Source of the DNA: Synergistales bacterium
GTDB lineage: Bacteria; Synergistota; Synergistia; Synergistales; Synergistaceae
DNA: 27,889 nt
NCBI GenBank assembly: GCA_026002695.1
Contig: BOCB01000017.1
Location: forward strand, 1 to 27,889
Direction of reading: 5' to 3'
Made by a program: the position numbers and the translations under genes. Below are positions 15,225 to 23,481 of the stretch, in pieces. Position 1 is the stretch's first letter. The number at the start of each line of letters is the position of its first letter. A model generated the notes under the pieces. The model did not search any database. It was not told the DNA's origin and was given only the letters and a program-made list of their open reading frames with translations.

Positions 15225-16898
15225 TCATACTTCCTTAAAGACAGCGCCTTCGGCTCCGGAGGTGACGAACTCCCTGTATCTTTCGAGGAACTGGCTGCCT
15301 GTCGGCGCCAATTCAGGCCGAGGCTCCGCGGCGCGGCGCTTTAACTCATCATCGGAGACGCGCGCCTGTACGCTCCTCGCAGGTATGTCTATATCGATTA
15401 TATCACCGTCGCGCAGTAAGCCTATCGGGCCTCCGGTCGCGGCTTCCGGCGAGATGTGTCCTATCGCCGCGCCGCGCGACGCGCCTGAGAACCTTCCGTC
15501 CGTAAGCAGCGCCACGGACGTGTCAAGCCCCAATCCGGCGAGCGCCGCGGTCGGCTGAAGCATCTCTCTCATGCCGGGGCCGCCCTTCGGGCCTTCGTTG
15601 ATTATCACTATTACGTCTCCCTTATTGATTGAGCGCGACGATATCGCCTTGTACGCGGCCTCCTCGCCGTTGAAGACGCGAGCCGGTCCGTTGTGCTTCA
15701 TCATCTCCGGCAGGACGGCGCTCTGTTTCACGACGGAGCCGAGCGGCGCTACATTGCCGTACAGTATCGCTATGCCGCCCTCCGCGTGAACGGGAGCGTC
15801 GAGCGGATGTATCACTTCTTCGTCGAGAACGCGCACACCCTTCAAATTATCCCCGACGCTCTGAGCTGTTACCGTCATCGGCGAGAGTGAGACGAGCTTC
15901 CGCTCGGCGAGGCGCGCCATCACAGCCTGAATGCCGCCCGCCTCGTATATGTCCACTATATAATGAGAGCCGCCCGGGCTCATGTGGCAGATGTGCGGCG
16001 TGGCGCGGCTTATCTCGTCTATGCGCGAGAGCGGCAGTTCTATTCCGGCGTGGCGCGCTATGGCCGGTATGTGCAGACAGGTGTTTGTCGAGCCGCCGAG
16101 CGCTACGTCCACAGCTACGCCGTTGTCTATAGCTTCCTTCGTTACGATGTCGCGCGGGCGTATGTTTTTTTCGACGAGCGTCATTATGGCGCGTCCGGCG
16201 TCCTTGGCTAACCTCACGCGCTCGGAGTAGACGGCCGGTATCGTGCCGTTGCCGGGCATGGCGAGCCCCAGCGCCTCCATGACGCAGTTCATCGTGTTCG
16301 CCGTGAACATCCCGGCGCACGAACCGCACGTCGGACAGATCGACCGCTCCATCTCCGAAAGGTCGTCTATACTCATCTCGCCGGACAAATTTTTGCCGAC
16401 GCCCTCGAATATCGTCGAAAGGTCCGCCCTGCGCCCCTTGTACCGCCCGGGCAGCATCGGCCCGCCGCTCAGTATTATCGTCGGTATATTTATGTCGAGC
16501 GCCGCGATCGCCATGCCGGGGATTATCTTGTCGCAGTTCGTGATCATCACGAGCGCGTCAAAGCCGTGAGCCGCGGTCATTACCTCGATAGTGTCCCTCA
16601 CGAGCTCCCTGCTCGGCAGCGAGAATTTCATCCCCCTGTGGTTCATCGCTATTCCGTCGCAGACGCCTATCGTCGGGAACTCTATCGGCAGCCCGCCCGC
16701 CGCGTACACGCCGAACTTCACGGCCTCGGCTAAAATTCCGAGGTGATTGTGCCCGGGGATAATCGCGTTGTACGCGTTCACGACACCGATCCAGGGGCGC
16801 TCTATCTCCCAGTCCGTAAAGCCGTCCGCGTACAGCAAAGACCGATGCGGCGCGCGGTCCGCTCCTTTTTTGATACTGTCGCTGTTAATCGGGCTCAT
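15225..16898 (-). CDS. ilvD: Dihydroxy-acid dehydratase
   Basis: 557 residues, full family length. Conserved elements include GVVNAYNAIIPGHNHL, VCDGIAMNHRGM, MITNCDKIIPGM and ICPTCGSCAGMFTANTMNC (iron-sulfur cysteines in CDG, NCDK and the C.SC motif), ALGGSTNT, and TDGRFSGASRGAAIGHISPEA. It converts 2,3-dihydroxy-isovalerate and -methylvalerate to the 2-keto acids of valine, isoleucine and leucine synthesis, using an oxygen-sensitive Fe-S cluster. AAGGAGA precedes the ATG by about 8 nt. No other ilv or leu genes are nearby. It lies 24 nt after a secreted-protein gene and may share its transcript. Confidence 0.96.
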   Translation of the reverse strand: MSPINSDSIKKGADRAPHRSLLYADGFTDWEIERPWIGVVNAYNAIIPGHNHLGILAEAVKFGVYAAGGLPIEFPTIGVCDGIAMNHRGMKFSLPSRELVRDTIEVMTAAHGFDALVMITNCDKIIPGMAIAALDINIPTIILSGGPMLPGRYKGRRADLSTIFEGVGKNLSGEMSIDDLSEMERSICPTCGSCAGMFTANTMNCVMEALGLAMPGNGTIPAVYSERVRLAKDAGRAIMTLVEKNIRPRDIVTKEAIDNGVAVDVALGGSTNTCLHIPAIARHAGIELPLSRIDEISRATPHICHMSPGGSHYIVDIYEAGGIQAVMARLAERKLVSLSPMTVTAQSVGDNLKGVRVLDEEVIHPLDAPVHAEGGIAILYGNVAPLGSVVKQSAVLPEMMKHNGPARVFNGEEAAYKAISSRSINKGDVIVIINEGPKGGPGMREMLQPTAALAGLGLDTSVALLTDGRFSGASRGAAIGHISPEAATGGPIGLLRDGDIIDIDIPARSVQARVSDDELKRRAAEPRPELAPTGSQFLERYREFVTSGAEGAVFKEV

Positions 16899-16922
16899 GA
16901 TTATCTGTCTCCTTCTTTATCA

Positions 16923-17621
16923 TCAAAACAGCTGCGAGCTTCCCCGCGCCGTTACGTCCAATCTCTCGTACAACGCGCCGGAGCCGCTTGTATTGCCGGG
17001 CGACTGCGTGAAAAACGCCGCGCCCGTAACAGCCGGAAGCCCTGTTTTTTTGAGGTCGGGCTCGCTGATGAGGGATGTCGCGAATATACCGTTCACGCTG
17101 CCGATAACGCTGCCGTTTGCGTCGCGGCTGATCGATAAGCGGACCGGGAACGCGAAGTTCCTCACGCTGAAGTCCGCCTTCCATGTCTCCTTCTTGCCCT
17201 CGTAATATTTCAAAGAGCCTCGTCCGTCGGGGAATATCAATAGGACATAGCTGTTATCGCCGTAAATTATCGCGGCTCCCGCGCCGGTCCCCTCGGCGGA
17301 GTTTACGGAGGCCGTTACCGTCCAGTCCTTATAGCGGGATACCTCGTCCGGCAGGGCAAAGCGCGTCCACAATGAGATATTTTTGGCGCGCGGCGTTATC
17401 CTGTACAGCCCGTTCTCCGGCTGCTCATACTTCGTGGCGTCGCGGTTTGTCATAAAATCCCCGCCGGCGAACGAACGCTCGAACAGCTCACCCGATGTCT
17501 GCGCGCCGAGCTGCGCGGCCGCCGACGCCGGAAAATCGCCGAACAGGACAAAATTACACACGATAATCAAAACAGCCAAAATAAATGAACGCCGCAAACG
17601 CGGCACAGACGTGAATGACAT
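16923..17621 (-). CDS. Secreted protein of unknown function, jelly-roll-like
   Basis: 232 residues. A typical signal peptide is present (basic PRLRRSF, hydrophobic ILAVLIIVCNFVLFG, cleavage near ASA). The mature part alternates beta-strand-like segments: NGLYRITPRAKNISLWTRF, GAGAAIIYGDNSYVLLIFPDGRGSLKYYEGK, VRLSISRDANGSVIGSVNGIFATS and GAAFFTQSPG. This resembles the sugar-binding jelly-roll (DUF1080/LamG-like) pattern, but I cannot assign a family. AAGGAGTG precedes the ATG. It is divergent from the Tet(M)-like gene and lies just upstream of ilvD. Confidence 0.75.
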   Translation of the reverse strand: MSFTSVPRLRRSFILAVLIIVCNFVLFGDFPASAAAQLGAQTSGELFERSFAGGDFMTNRDATKYEQPENGLYRITPRAKNISLWTRFALPDEVSRYKDWTVTASVNSAEGTGAGAAIIYGDNSYVLLIFPDGRGSLKYYEGKKETWKADFSVRNFAFPVRLSISRDANGSVIGSVNGIFATSLISEPDLKKTGLPAVTGAAFFTQSPGNTSGSGALYERLDVTARGSSQLF

Positions 17622-17677
17622 AACGGAACCACACTCCTTTTTTTATTGTCAGGCGCCTGAAATTAAAACTTTATTTA

Positions 17678-17705
17678 ATGATAACAGCATTTGCGGGATA
17701 TTCAA
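17678..17705 (-). promoter_or_regulatory. Promoter for secreted protein-ilvD unit
   Basis: -35 TTGAAT (17705-17700), a 16-nt spacer and -10 TATCAT (17683-17678) lie in the 128-bp divergent gap. A perfect palindrome TCAGGCGCCTGA (17649-17660) falls just downstream of the predicted start and could be an operator. Confidence 0.4.
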
Positions 17706-17749
17706 GGTGGGGAAATTCTTTCAACGCCTCCCTGTGATAGAATAATCCC

Positions 17750-19639
17750 ATGAAGATACTAAATCTCGGATTTCTCGCCCACGCGGACGCTGGCAAGACC
17801 ACTACCGTGGAACGTCTGCTTTATCTGGCGGGCGAAACGCGCAGCTTGGGTTCTGTGGACGCGGGCAGCGCTCACACCGACTGGCTGTCGGTGGAGCGTG
17901 AGCGCGGCATATCGGTCAAGAGTTCGTGCGCGCGTTTGAGCGCAGGCGATGTTACGATAAATATCGTAGATACGCCCGGTCACGCCGAGTTTGTCGGCGA
18001 GGTCGAGCGCGCTCTGTCGGCGCTCGACGCGGCTGTGATAGTCGTGTCGGCGGCGGAGGGCGTTCAGGCGCAGACGGAGCAGTATTGGGCGGCGGCACGA
18101 TCGCTTGGCTTGCCGTGCGCCTTCTTTATCAATAAAATCGACCGCGCCGGCTGTGACCCGGAAGCCGTCTTGGAGGAATTACGGCGGCTCTGTTCGCCAT
18201 TTATCGTGCCTGTCGGACGCCTGACCGAGGACGAGTGCGCGCGCCTGTGCGACGCTGACGACTCTCTCGCGGAGCGGTATCTGTCGGGCGAACACATCTC
18301 CGAGTCGCTGATAGAGGAGACGCTGAAACGGCTGAGCCGCGAAGCCAAAGCCTTCCCCTGCGTCTTCGGCTCGTCCATAAACGGCGCCGGTGTGGACGCG
18401 CTGTTAGAGGCGATCCAAACATACATACCGGCGCGGGATATTATGCCTGACGGCGAGCCGTCGGGCGTGATCTATAAAGTCGAGCATGACCCGCGAATGG
18501 GGAAATTAGCTCACGTCCGTTTGTTCGAGGGAACGCTCCGCAACCGCGACGCGGTGAAACTAAACGGCGAGCCCGGCGAAAATAAAATCATACAAATCCG
18601 GCGAGTGAACGGCGCGCGTCACGAGGACATCGGCGCGGTGAGCGGCGGGGATATAGCCGCGCTGTGCGGGCTTAAAAACGCGAAGATCGGCGATATTGTG
18701 GGCGAACTCTCCTCGCGGACGCGCCCGCGATTATCAGCCGCGCTGTTCTCGGTGCGCGTGATGACGGAAGACGCGCGCCTGCCGGAGTTATTGAAGGCCG
18801 TTGCCGAGTTGTCCGATGAGGACCCGATGATGGCGCGCGAGTGGAACGCGGACGAACGCGAACTGACCGTGAATGTGACGGGCAGGATACAAACCGAAAT
18901 TTTAGAATATTTGCTCAAGGAGCGCTACAATCTCAGCGCCGAGTTCTCCGATCCCACTGTGATATACAAAGAAACACCCGCGCGAAACGGAGTTGGATTG
19001 GAAAGCTATACGATGCCGAAGCCATGCTGGGCGATTGTGGAATTGAAGGTAGAACCGCTGCCGCGAGGAACGGGCTACCAATTCGAGTCGGTTGTCGCTC
19101 CGCGCGATATAGCGTACCGCTATCAGAGCCATATCGAAACAACTGTACCCGAGACGCTTAAACAGGGATTGTACGGTTGGGCGGTTGATGATCTGAAAGT
19201 AACGCTTATCGGCGGGGAACACCACAATCTCCACACGCACCCGCTGGACTTCTTTCTCGCGACGCCCGTCGCCGTGATGAAGGCTCTGACCGACGCGGGC
19301 TCGACGCTGCTGGAACCTCTGATACTGCTGAAACTGACCGCCGACGAAGACTTGTCCGGCAAACTCATCGGAGACGCCATAGCTATGCGAGGCGCCTTCG
19401 GCAGCCCCGTCATCTCGAACGGGCAAGTACACATTGAAGCGACCGTCCCCGTCGCGGCGTCGACGGACTATCACGCGCGGTTTATGTCGCTGACCTCGGG
19501 GCGCGGCAAATACAGCGCGTCCTTCTGCGGATATTCGGAGTGTCCTCTTGAGCTGGGTGCTGTAGCCAAACGGCGCGGCATAAATCCCCTGGACAGGGAT
19601 AAGTGGATATTGGCTCACCGCGGGGCGATAAGCGGCTGA
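17750..19639 (+). CDS. Tet(M)-like translational GTPase, diverged
   Basis: 629 residues, Tet(M)/EF-G architecture. G1 AHADAGKTT, the switch segment ERERGISVKSS, G3 DTPGHAEF and G4 NKID are intact, followed by EF-G-like domains II to V. Ribosomal protection proteins bind the ribosome and dislodge tetracycline. Here the domain IV loop reads GEHHNLHTHPLDF where Tet(M) has a YSPVSTPADF-type loop, and the C-terminal helix differs. It therefore belongs to a sister group of Tet(M)-like GTPases, and tetracycline resistance should not be assumed. There is no Shine-Dalgarno; TAGAAT lies 6 nt before the ATG, suggesting a leaderless transcript. The start is supported by the family N-terminus (MKILNLGFLAHADAGK). 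Confidence 0.9.
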   Translation: MKILNLGFLAHADAGKTTTVERLLYLAGETRSLGSVDAGSAHTDWLSVERERGISVKSSCARLSAGDVTINIVDTPGHAEFVGEVERALSALDAAVIVVSAAEGVQAQTEQYWAAARSLGLPCAFFINKIDRAGCDPEAVLEELRRLCSPFIVPVGRLTEDECARLCDADDSLAERYLSGEHISESLIEETLKRLSREAKAFPCVFGSSINGAGVDALLEAIQTYIPARDIMPDGEPSGVIYKVEHDPRMGKLAHVRLFEGTLRNRDAVKLNGEPGENKIIQIRRVNGARHEDIGAVSGGDIAALCGLKNAKIGDIVGELSSRTRPRLSAALFSVRVMTEDARLPELLKAVAELSDEDPMMAREWNADERELTVNVTGRIQTEILEYLLKERYNLSAEFSDPTVIYKETPARNGVGLESYTMPKPCWAIVELKVEPLPRGTGYQFESVVAPRDIAYRYQSHIETTVPETLKQGLYGWAVDDLKVTLIGGEHHNLHTHPLDFFLATPVAVMKALTDAGSTLLEPLILLKLTADEDLSGKLIGDAIAMRGAFGSPVISNGQVHIEATVPVAASTDYHARFMSLTSGRGKYSASFCGYSECPLELGAVAKRRGINPLDRDKWILAHRGAISG

Positions 19640-19770
19640 TACGTTATAATGGTTCGGGCGCGAGAGACGCCGTTATCGTCAGCCACAGAGGGTCGAATCT
19701 GAAACTTGAGAAGACAGAACAGTTAAGAGATTTCACAAACTTTAACGGAGCGGTCACACAAGGTTTGAAC

Positions 19771-19974
19771 CTATCCGCCCCGAGAGGCGATAAATCCATC
19801 AATGTCATTTACCGTGTACTGTGCTCCGGTGGTGTGGAGCGCTCCGTAACAATCAATCACGTAATCCAACACGCCGTATTTCTCAAACAGAGTGAAGGCC
19901 TGTTTGCCGTTGATTTTTTTAGCGTCTTTATAAATCTCGATGCAGTAGGCTAAAAATTTAACCTCGTCCCTCAT
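19771..19974 (-). CDS. DUF3791 family small protein
   Basis: 67 residues: YCIEIYKDAKKINGKQAFTLFEKYGVLDYVIDCYGALHTTGAQYTVNDIDGFI matches the DUF3791 pattern (E.YK......G......F..YGV.DYI...Y..LHT.G..Y...DID). Members are often found beside DUF3990 genes and treated as possible toxin-antitoxin partners; this is from memory. No DUF3990 gene is present here, and the 131 bp toward the convergent Tet(M)-like gene show nothing I recognise. AGGAG lies 10 nt before the ATG. A short upstream reading frame (LDEELTTGQITWPEEQ, TTG start) ends about 12 nt before the ATG and may be a leader peptide or relic. Confidence 0.8.
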   Translation of the reverse strand: MRDEVKFLAYCIEIYKDAKKINGKQAFTLFEKYGVLDYVIDCYGALHTTGAQYTVNDIDGFIASRGG

Positions 19975-20002
19975 TGAATTATTGCTCCTCCGGCCATGTA
20001 AT

Positions 20003-20043
20003 TTGACCTGTGGTCAATTCTTCGTCCAATAAATAACATTATA
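20003..20043 (-). promoter_or_regulatory. Extended -10 promoter and leader palindrome of DUF3791 gene
   Basis: The minus strand carries TGATATAAT (extended -10 TGN plus a perfect TATAAT at 20043-20038) without a good -35. The transcript would start near 20031. Just downstream, TTGACC-ACA-GGTCAA (20017-20003) is a perfect inverted repeat placed where a repressor would block initiation or elongation. Confidence 0.5.
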
Positions 20044-20070
20044 TCAGAGGCACAAAGATAATGTGGTCTT

Positions 20071-20106
20071 AAACAAACAGCCGGGGCAGATAAAACTGCC
20101 TCGGCT
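20071..20106 (-). terminator. Intrinsic terminator of metQ-like gene
   Basis: On the minus strand AGCCGAGGCAG pairs with CTGCCCCGGCT around a TTTTAT loop (20106-20079, one mismatch), followed by GTTTGTTT. It lies about 33 nt past the stop codon. Confidence 0.75.
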
Positions 20107-20138
20107 TGTTTATAAACGTACCGAACCAATAGCGCCGA

Positions 20139-20930
20139 TTAAAACGCGGGGACGATTCCCTTTGCCGCCAGATCATTCACGATGTACTTCTTGACCTCAG
20201 GTGAGTTGATTGCCTTCACGAGGGCTTTAATTTCCGGCTTGTTCTTGTCGGCTGTGCGAACCACGAGCACGTTCGAGTACGGTGAGTCCTTGTCCTCGAT
20301 GAAGAGCGCGTCTTTCGTTGGATTGAGGCCTCCCTCAATCGCGAAGTTGGTGTTGATTACAGCGGCCTCGACATCCGGGAGGCTCCTCGGAAGCTGCGGG
20401 GCCTCAAGCTCGACTATCTTGAGTTTCTTGGGGTTGGAGGTGATATCTTTCGCCGTCACGAGCTCGCCCGCCTTCACCTTTATGAGGCCGGTCTTTTCGA
20501 GAAGGCGCAGGGCTCTCGCGCCGTTCGTCGGGTCGTTGGGAACAGCTATTGTCGAGCCGTCCTTTATCTCCTTGACACCCTTCACTTTGGAGGAATAGAG
20601 TCCGATCGGCTCAATGTGTACCTTCGCCACCCACTCGATCGCGTACTTGTGCTCTTTTACCTGATCGTCGAGATACGGGACGTGCTGAAAGAAGTTCGCC
20701 GTGAGGCTGCCGTCATTGAGCGCGATGTTGGGCGTCACGTAGTCGTTGAACTCCTTTACCTCCAAGTCATAGCCCTCTTTGGCGAGCAAGGGCTTCACTA
20801 TCTTGAGTATGTCCGCGTGAGGGAACGGCGTCGCGCCGACTATTATCTTCTTATCCGCGGCGAACGCCGACAGGGGCGCGAAAATTGCGAGCGCTAAAGC
20901 CAAAACCAAAAACTTGACCACTGATTTCAT
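20139..20930 (-). CDS. metQ: MetQ/NlpA-family substrate-binding protein
   Basis: 263 residues. The signal peptide (MKSVVKFLVLALALAIFAPLSAFA) lacks a lipobox Cys, unlike most MetQ lipoproteins, so the product is probably periplasmic. The body has the family marks: IIVGATPFPHADIL, YDLEVKEFNDYVTPNIALNDGSLTANFFQHVPYLD, IGLYSSKVKGVKEIKDGSTIAVPNDPTNGARALRLLE, and AAVINTNFA near residue 190. MetQ delivers methionine or a related amino acid to MetNI; neither metN nor metI is in the window, so it is an orphan here. GGAGGAG precedes the ATG. A candidate sigma-54 promoter lies about 30 nt upstream of the leader. Ligand is inferred from family only. Confidence 0.9.
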   Translation of the reverse strand: MKSVVKFLVLALALAIFAPLSAFAADKKIIVGATPFPHADILKIVKPLLAKEGYDLEVKEFNDYVTPNIALNDGSLTANFFQHVPYLDDQVKEHKYAIEWVAKVHIEPIGLYSSKVKGVKEIKDGSTIAVPNDPTNGARALRLLEKTGLIKVKAGELVTAKDITSNPKKLKIVELEAPQLPRSLPDVEAAVINTNFAIEGGLNPTKDALFIEDKDSPYSNVLVVRTADKNKPEIKALVKAINSPEVKKYIVNDLAAKGIVPAF

Positions 20931-20971
20931 AATTATTACTCCTCCTCAAAAACCATGCCGTAAAATTACGC

Positions 20972-21108
20972 GCAAAAAATATGCCGTCCTGTAATGCCGA
21001 TACGCGCCGATAAAAATCTCAAAACTCGCATCAACCACCTCTTTCAAACAAAAAATCGAAATAAATAAATATATCATATTATTACCATAGTTAATAGATA
21101 TGATTAAC
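20972..21108 (-). promoter_or_regulatory. Candidate sigma-54 promoter and upstream palindrome of metQ-like gene
   Basis: The minus strand reads CGGCATATTTTTTGC (20986-20972): GG and GC are 10 nt apart, with one mismatch to TGGCA and TTGC intact. The start would fall near 20961, with a 30-nt leader containing the Shine-Dalgarno. About 138 bp upstream lies GTTAATAGATATGATTAAC (21090-21108), a 6-bp-arm inverted repeat in an AT-rich block that could be an enhancer site. The same block also has sigma-70-like hexamers, so the assignment is tentative. Confidence 0.45.
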
Positions 21109-21167
21109 AATGCTTAATCGCAAGTTTATCACAGGAGCTGTGCTTGTCAATATGTTTGCGTCTATGT

Positions 21168-21590
21168 TTACGCTAAAATTGTCCGGCCGATTATCATTCG
21201 CAGGACTTCGTTCGCTCCCTCCCCTATCTCCGGCATCTTCGCGTCGCGGAGCAGCTGCTCCGCCGGGTAGTCATTGCTGTATCCGCGAGCGCCGTGTATC
21301 TGTATTGCCTCCGGCGCGCTCTTTACCGCGTGGGACGACGCGAATATCTTGAACTGCACGGCCCGGAGCTCGGCAATGGTAGCTCCGAACGCCGAGCGCT
21401 CCCGCGCGAAGCTGCGCGACACGTTGAGCGCCGCCTCTGACATGCCCGGCGCTATAGCCCCGGCGCTTATCCGCGCGCCGTCGAGTGACGTCATCGCTAT
21501 CCTGAATCCGTCGCCCTCCCTGCCGAGCAGCGCGTCCTTGCTCACGCGGCAGTCCGCGAGCTCTATATCCGCCGCGCGCGCCGCTGCCCT
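21168..21590 (-). pseudogene. Acyl-CoA dehydrogenase relic (C-terminal part)
   Basis: In one frame from just after the recQ stop: ADIELADCRVSKDALLGREGDGF, then LDGARISAGAIAPGMSEAALNVSRSFARERSAFGATIAELRAVQFK, then APEAIQIHGARGYSNDYPAEQLLRDAKMPEIGEGANEVLRMIIGR. These are the middle and C-terminal acyl-CoA dehydrogenase signatures. The N-terminal domain (about 200 residues) is missing, and about 30-40 residues between AVQFK and the APEAIQIHG block are deleted, which removes much of the four-helix bundle. The gene therefore looks dead. The break lies at the 3' end of recQ, suggesting a deletion that fused the two loci. Confidence 0.8.
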
Positions 21591-21591
21591 G

Positions 21592-23448
21592 TCACTTTTT
21601 ACTTGCCAGCCAGTTCCTTATTGCGTCGCAGAATATCTTCCCGTATTTTTTCAGTTTCGCCTGTCCGACTCCGGGAATCGCCAAAAATTCATCGTCGCTC
21701 AACGGCGTCTGACTGCTCATCGCTATCAGCGTGTTGTCGGGGAACACCACATACGGGGGCACTCCTTCCGACGCAGCGGTTTCCTTGCGCAGCTCCCTCA
21801 GCTCGTCGAACAGATCGGGATTCGACGACTCCCGCCGCCGCTCAAACTTAGCCGTCCCGCGTTCGCGGTTTTGTATCCCCCCCTGTTTTTTATTGCCGCC
21901 GTCATCGCGCGCCCTCATCATCAAGCGCGCCTTGCTCCGCAAAAACGGACGCGTCCTCTCCGTGAACGCCAGCGTCGGATAATTTCCGTCACCAATACTC
22001 AAATAACCCTCCGCCGTCAGAAAATTCGCCATGTCCTTTATCGCGTTCGCGCTGTAATCCTTCATCAGACCCCAGGTCGAAATTTTGTCGAACCCAAGCG
22101 AGAGAACCGACTCGTTGCGCGAGCCGCGCAGCACGTCGGCCAGCATCTGTGAGCCGAATTGCCTGCCCCCGGTTCGCTCGGCCATGCGGTAGACACACGA
22201 GAGTATCTTCTGCGCCTCAATCGTTATGTCCGCGCGCTCTCTGTCGGAGACGCAGCTGCCGCAGCTGCCGCACTCCTCGGGAGCTCCCCGCTCGCCGAAA
22301 TATTTCAGGATGAACGCGCGAAGGCAGCCGTCCGTGTTGCAGTAGTCTATCATCGCGCCGAGTTTTTTATATCCGGCCTTCTTCGCGTCCTCGTCCGTGC
22401 CGCTCGATATGAGGTAGCGCGCCGTCGCTATGTCTCGCGCCGCAAAGAGCAGTACACAGTCTGCAGGTGAGCCGTCCCTTCCGGCGCGCCCCGCCTCCTG
22501 ATAATAGCTGTCTATGCTGCCCGGCATATTGTAGTGAATAACGTACCGCACGTTGGATTTGTCTATCCCCATGCCGAAAGCGTTCGTCGCTACCATCACG
22601 TCTGCTCTGTCGTAGATGAACTTCTCCTGATTTAACAGTCGTTCATTCTCGTCAAGCCCTGCGTGATAACGCACCGCGTTCACCCCGCTCTCCTTAAGAG
22701 ACAGGCAGACGCTCTCCACCGCTTTCCTCGTCGAGCAGTACACTATGCCCGATAAGTCGGAGGATTTCTTCATATAATCAAGCAGCGTTTTTAATTTATT
22801 CGCCTGATGCTCGACGTGAAAGAACAAATTCTCGCGGTCGAAGCCCGTCGTCAGCGTGAAGGGTGAGACGAGGGAAAGCTGCTCTATTATATCGTCCCTC
22901 ACTTCGGGGGTAGCGGTGGCGGTGAACGCCGCGACTACGGGGCGCTCCGGCATAGAGGCTATGGTCGGGGCTATATTGAGGTACGAGGGGCGAAAGTCAT
23001 GCCCCCATTGAGATACGCAGTGCGCCTCGTCCACGACTATCAGCGGTATGCTCACCGACGACAGAAAGTCGCGGAAGCCGCCGCTGTCCAATCGTTCCGG
23101 CGCGACGTAAAGCAAGTTCACCTCTCCGCGCCTCGCAGCGGTGAAAATATCGCGCGCGTCGTCCCAGGACATGGAGCTGTTTATAGTGGCCGCGCGGACG
23201 TCGTTCTGGCGGAGAGCGTCCACTTGGTCTTTCATCAGGGATATGAGCGGGGAGAGCACGATGGAAACGCCGCCCATTATAATCGCCGGTATCTGATAGC
23301 AGAGCGACTTCCCCGCGCCGGTCGGCATTACGCCGAGCACGTCGCGCCCTTCGAGTATCTCGCTTATTATTTCGGCCTGTCCGCGCCTGAATTGGGCGTA
23401 GCCGAATATATTTTGAAGCGCTTCAATGGGCGATGTGTTATTTCGCAT
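21592..23448 (-). CDS. recQ: ATP-dependent DNA helicase RecQ
   Basis: 618 residues, standard length. Motif 0 FGYAQFRRGQAEII, Walker A MPTGAGKSLC (41-50), DEAH box VVDEAHCVSQWGHDFRPSY (140-143), FTATATPEVRDDI, motif VI YYQEAGRAGRDG, the zinc-binding cysteines (YCNTDGCLRAFILKYFGE...CGSCGSC) with an RQC domain, and a C-terminal HRDC domain (LRELRKETAASEGVPPYVVFPDNTLIAM) are all present. It unwinds DNA 3' to 5' in recombination repair. No Shine-Dalgarno precedes the ATG; a REP-like hairpin sits 2 bp upstream where it should be. Downstream the gene abuts an acyl-CoA dehydrogenase relic. Confidence 0.96.
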   Translation of the reverse strand: MRNNTSPIEALQNIFGYAQFRRGQAEIISEILEGRDVLGVMPTGAGKSLCYQIPAIIMGGVSIVLSPLISLMKDQVDALRQNDVRAATINSSMSWDDARDIFTAARRGEVNLLYVAPERLDSGGFRDFLSSVSIPLIVVDEAHCVSQWGHDFRPSYLNIAPTIASMPERPVVAAFTATATPEVRDDIIEQLSLVSPFTLTTGFDRENLFFHVEHQANKLKTLLDYMKKSSDLSGIVYCSTRKAVESVCLSLKESGVNAVRYHAGLDENERLLNQEKFIYDRADVMVATNAFGMGIDKSNVRYVIHYNMPGSIDSYYQEAGRAGRDGSPADCVLLFAARDIATARYLISSGTDEDAKKAGYKKLGAMIDYCNTDGCLRAFILKYFGERGAPEECGSCGSCVSDRERADITIEAQKILSCVYRMAERTGGRQFGSQMLADVLRGSRNESVLSLGFDKISTWGLMKDYSANAIKDMANFLTAEGYLSIGDGNYPTLAFTERTRPFLRSKARLMMRARDDGGNKKQGGIQNRERGTAKFERRRESSNPDLFDELRELRKETAASEGVPPYVVFPDNTLIAMSSQTPLSDDEFLAIPGVGQAKLKKYGKIFCDAIRNWLASKK

Positions 23449-23450
23449 TC

Positions 23451-23473
23451 GTAGGGGCGAACTGTGTTCGCCC
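23451..23473 (+). repeat. REP-like hairpin with GTAG foot, upstream of recQ
   Basis: GTAG is followed by the perfect 8-bp stem GGGCGAAC-TGT-GTTCGCCC. It fills most of the 33-bp gap between the GH26-like gene and recQ and replaces the expected ribosome binding site of recQ. Confidence 0.75.
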
Positions 23474-23481
23474 GGTCAAAT

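Noticed and set aside
17750..19639. Calling the Tet(M)-like gene a tetracycline-resistance determinant
   Set aside because: The domain IV loop and C-terminal helix differ from true ribosomal protection proteins, and no mobile-resistance context (conjugative or integrase genes) is present.
19603..19953. Plus-strand 116-codon frame after the Tet(M)-like gene
   Set aside because: It runs antisense through the DUF3791 gene and overlaps the end of the GTPase gene; no ribosome binding site and no recognisable sequence.
20931..21110. SAM riboswitch in the metQ leader
   Set aside because: The predicted leader is only about 30 nt from the best promoter, and no conserved riboswitch helices could be found in the longer AT-rich region.
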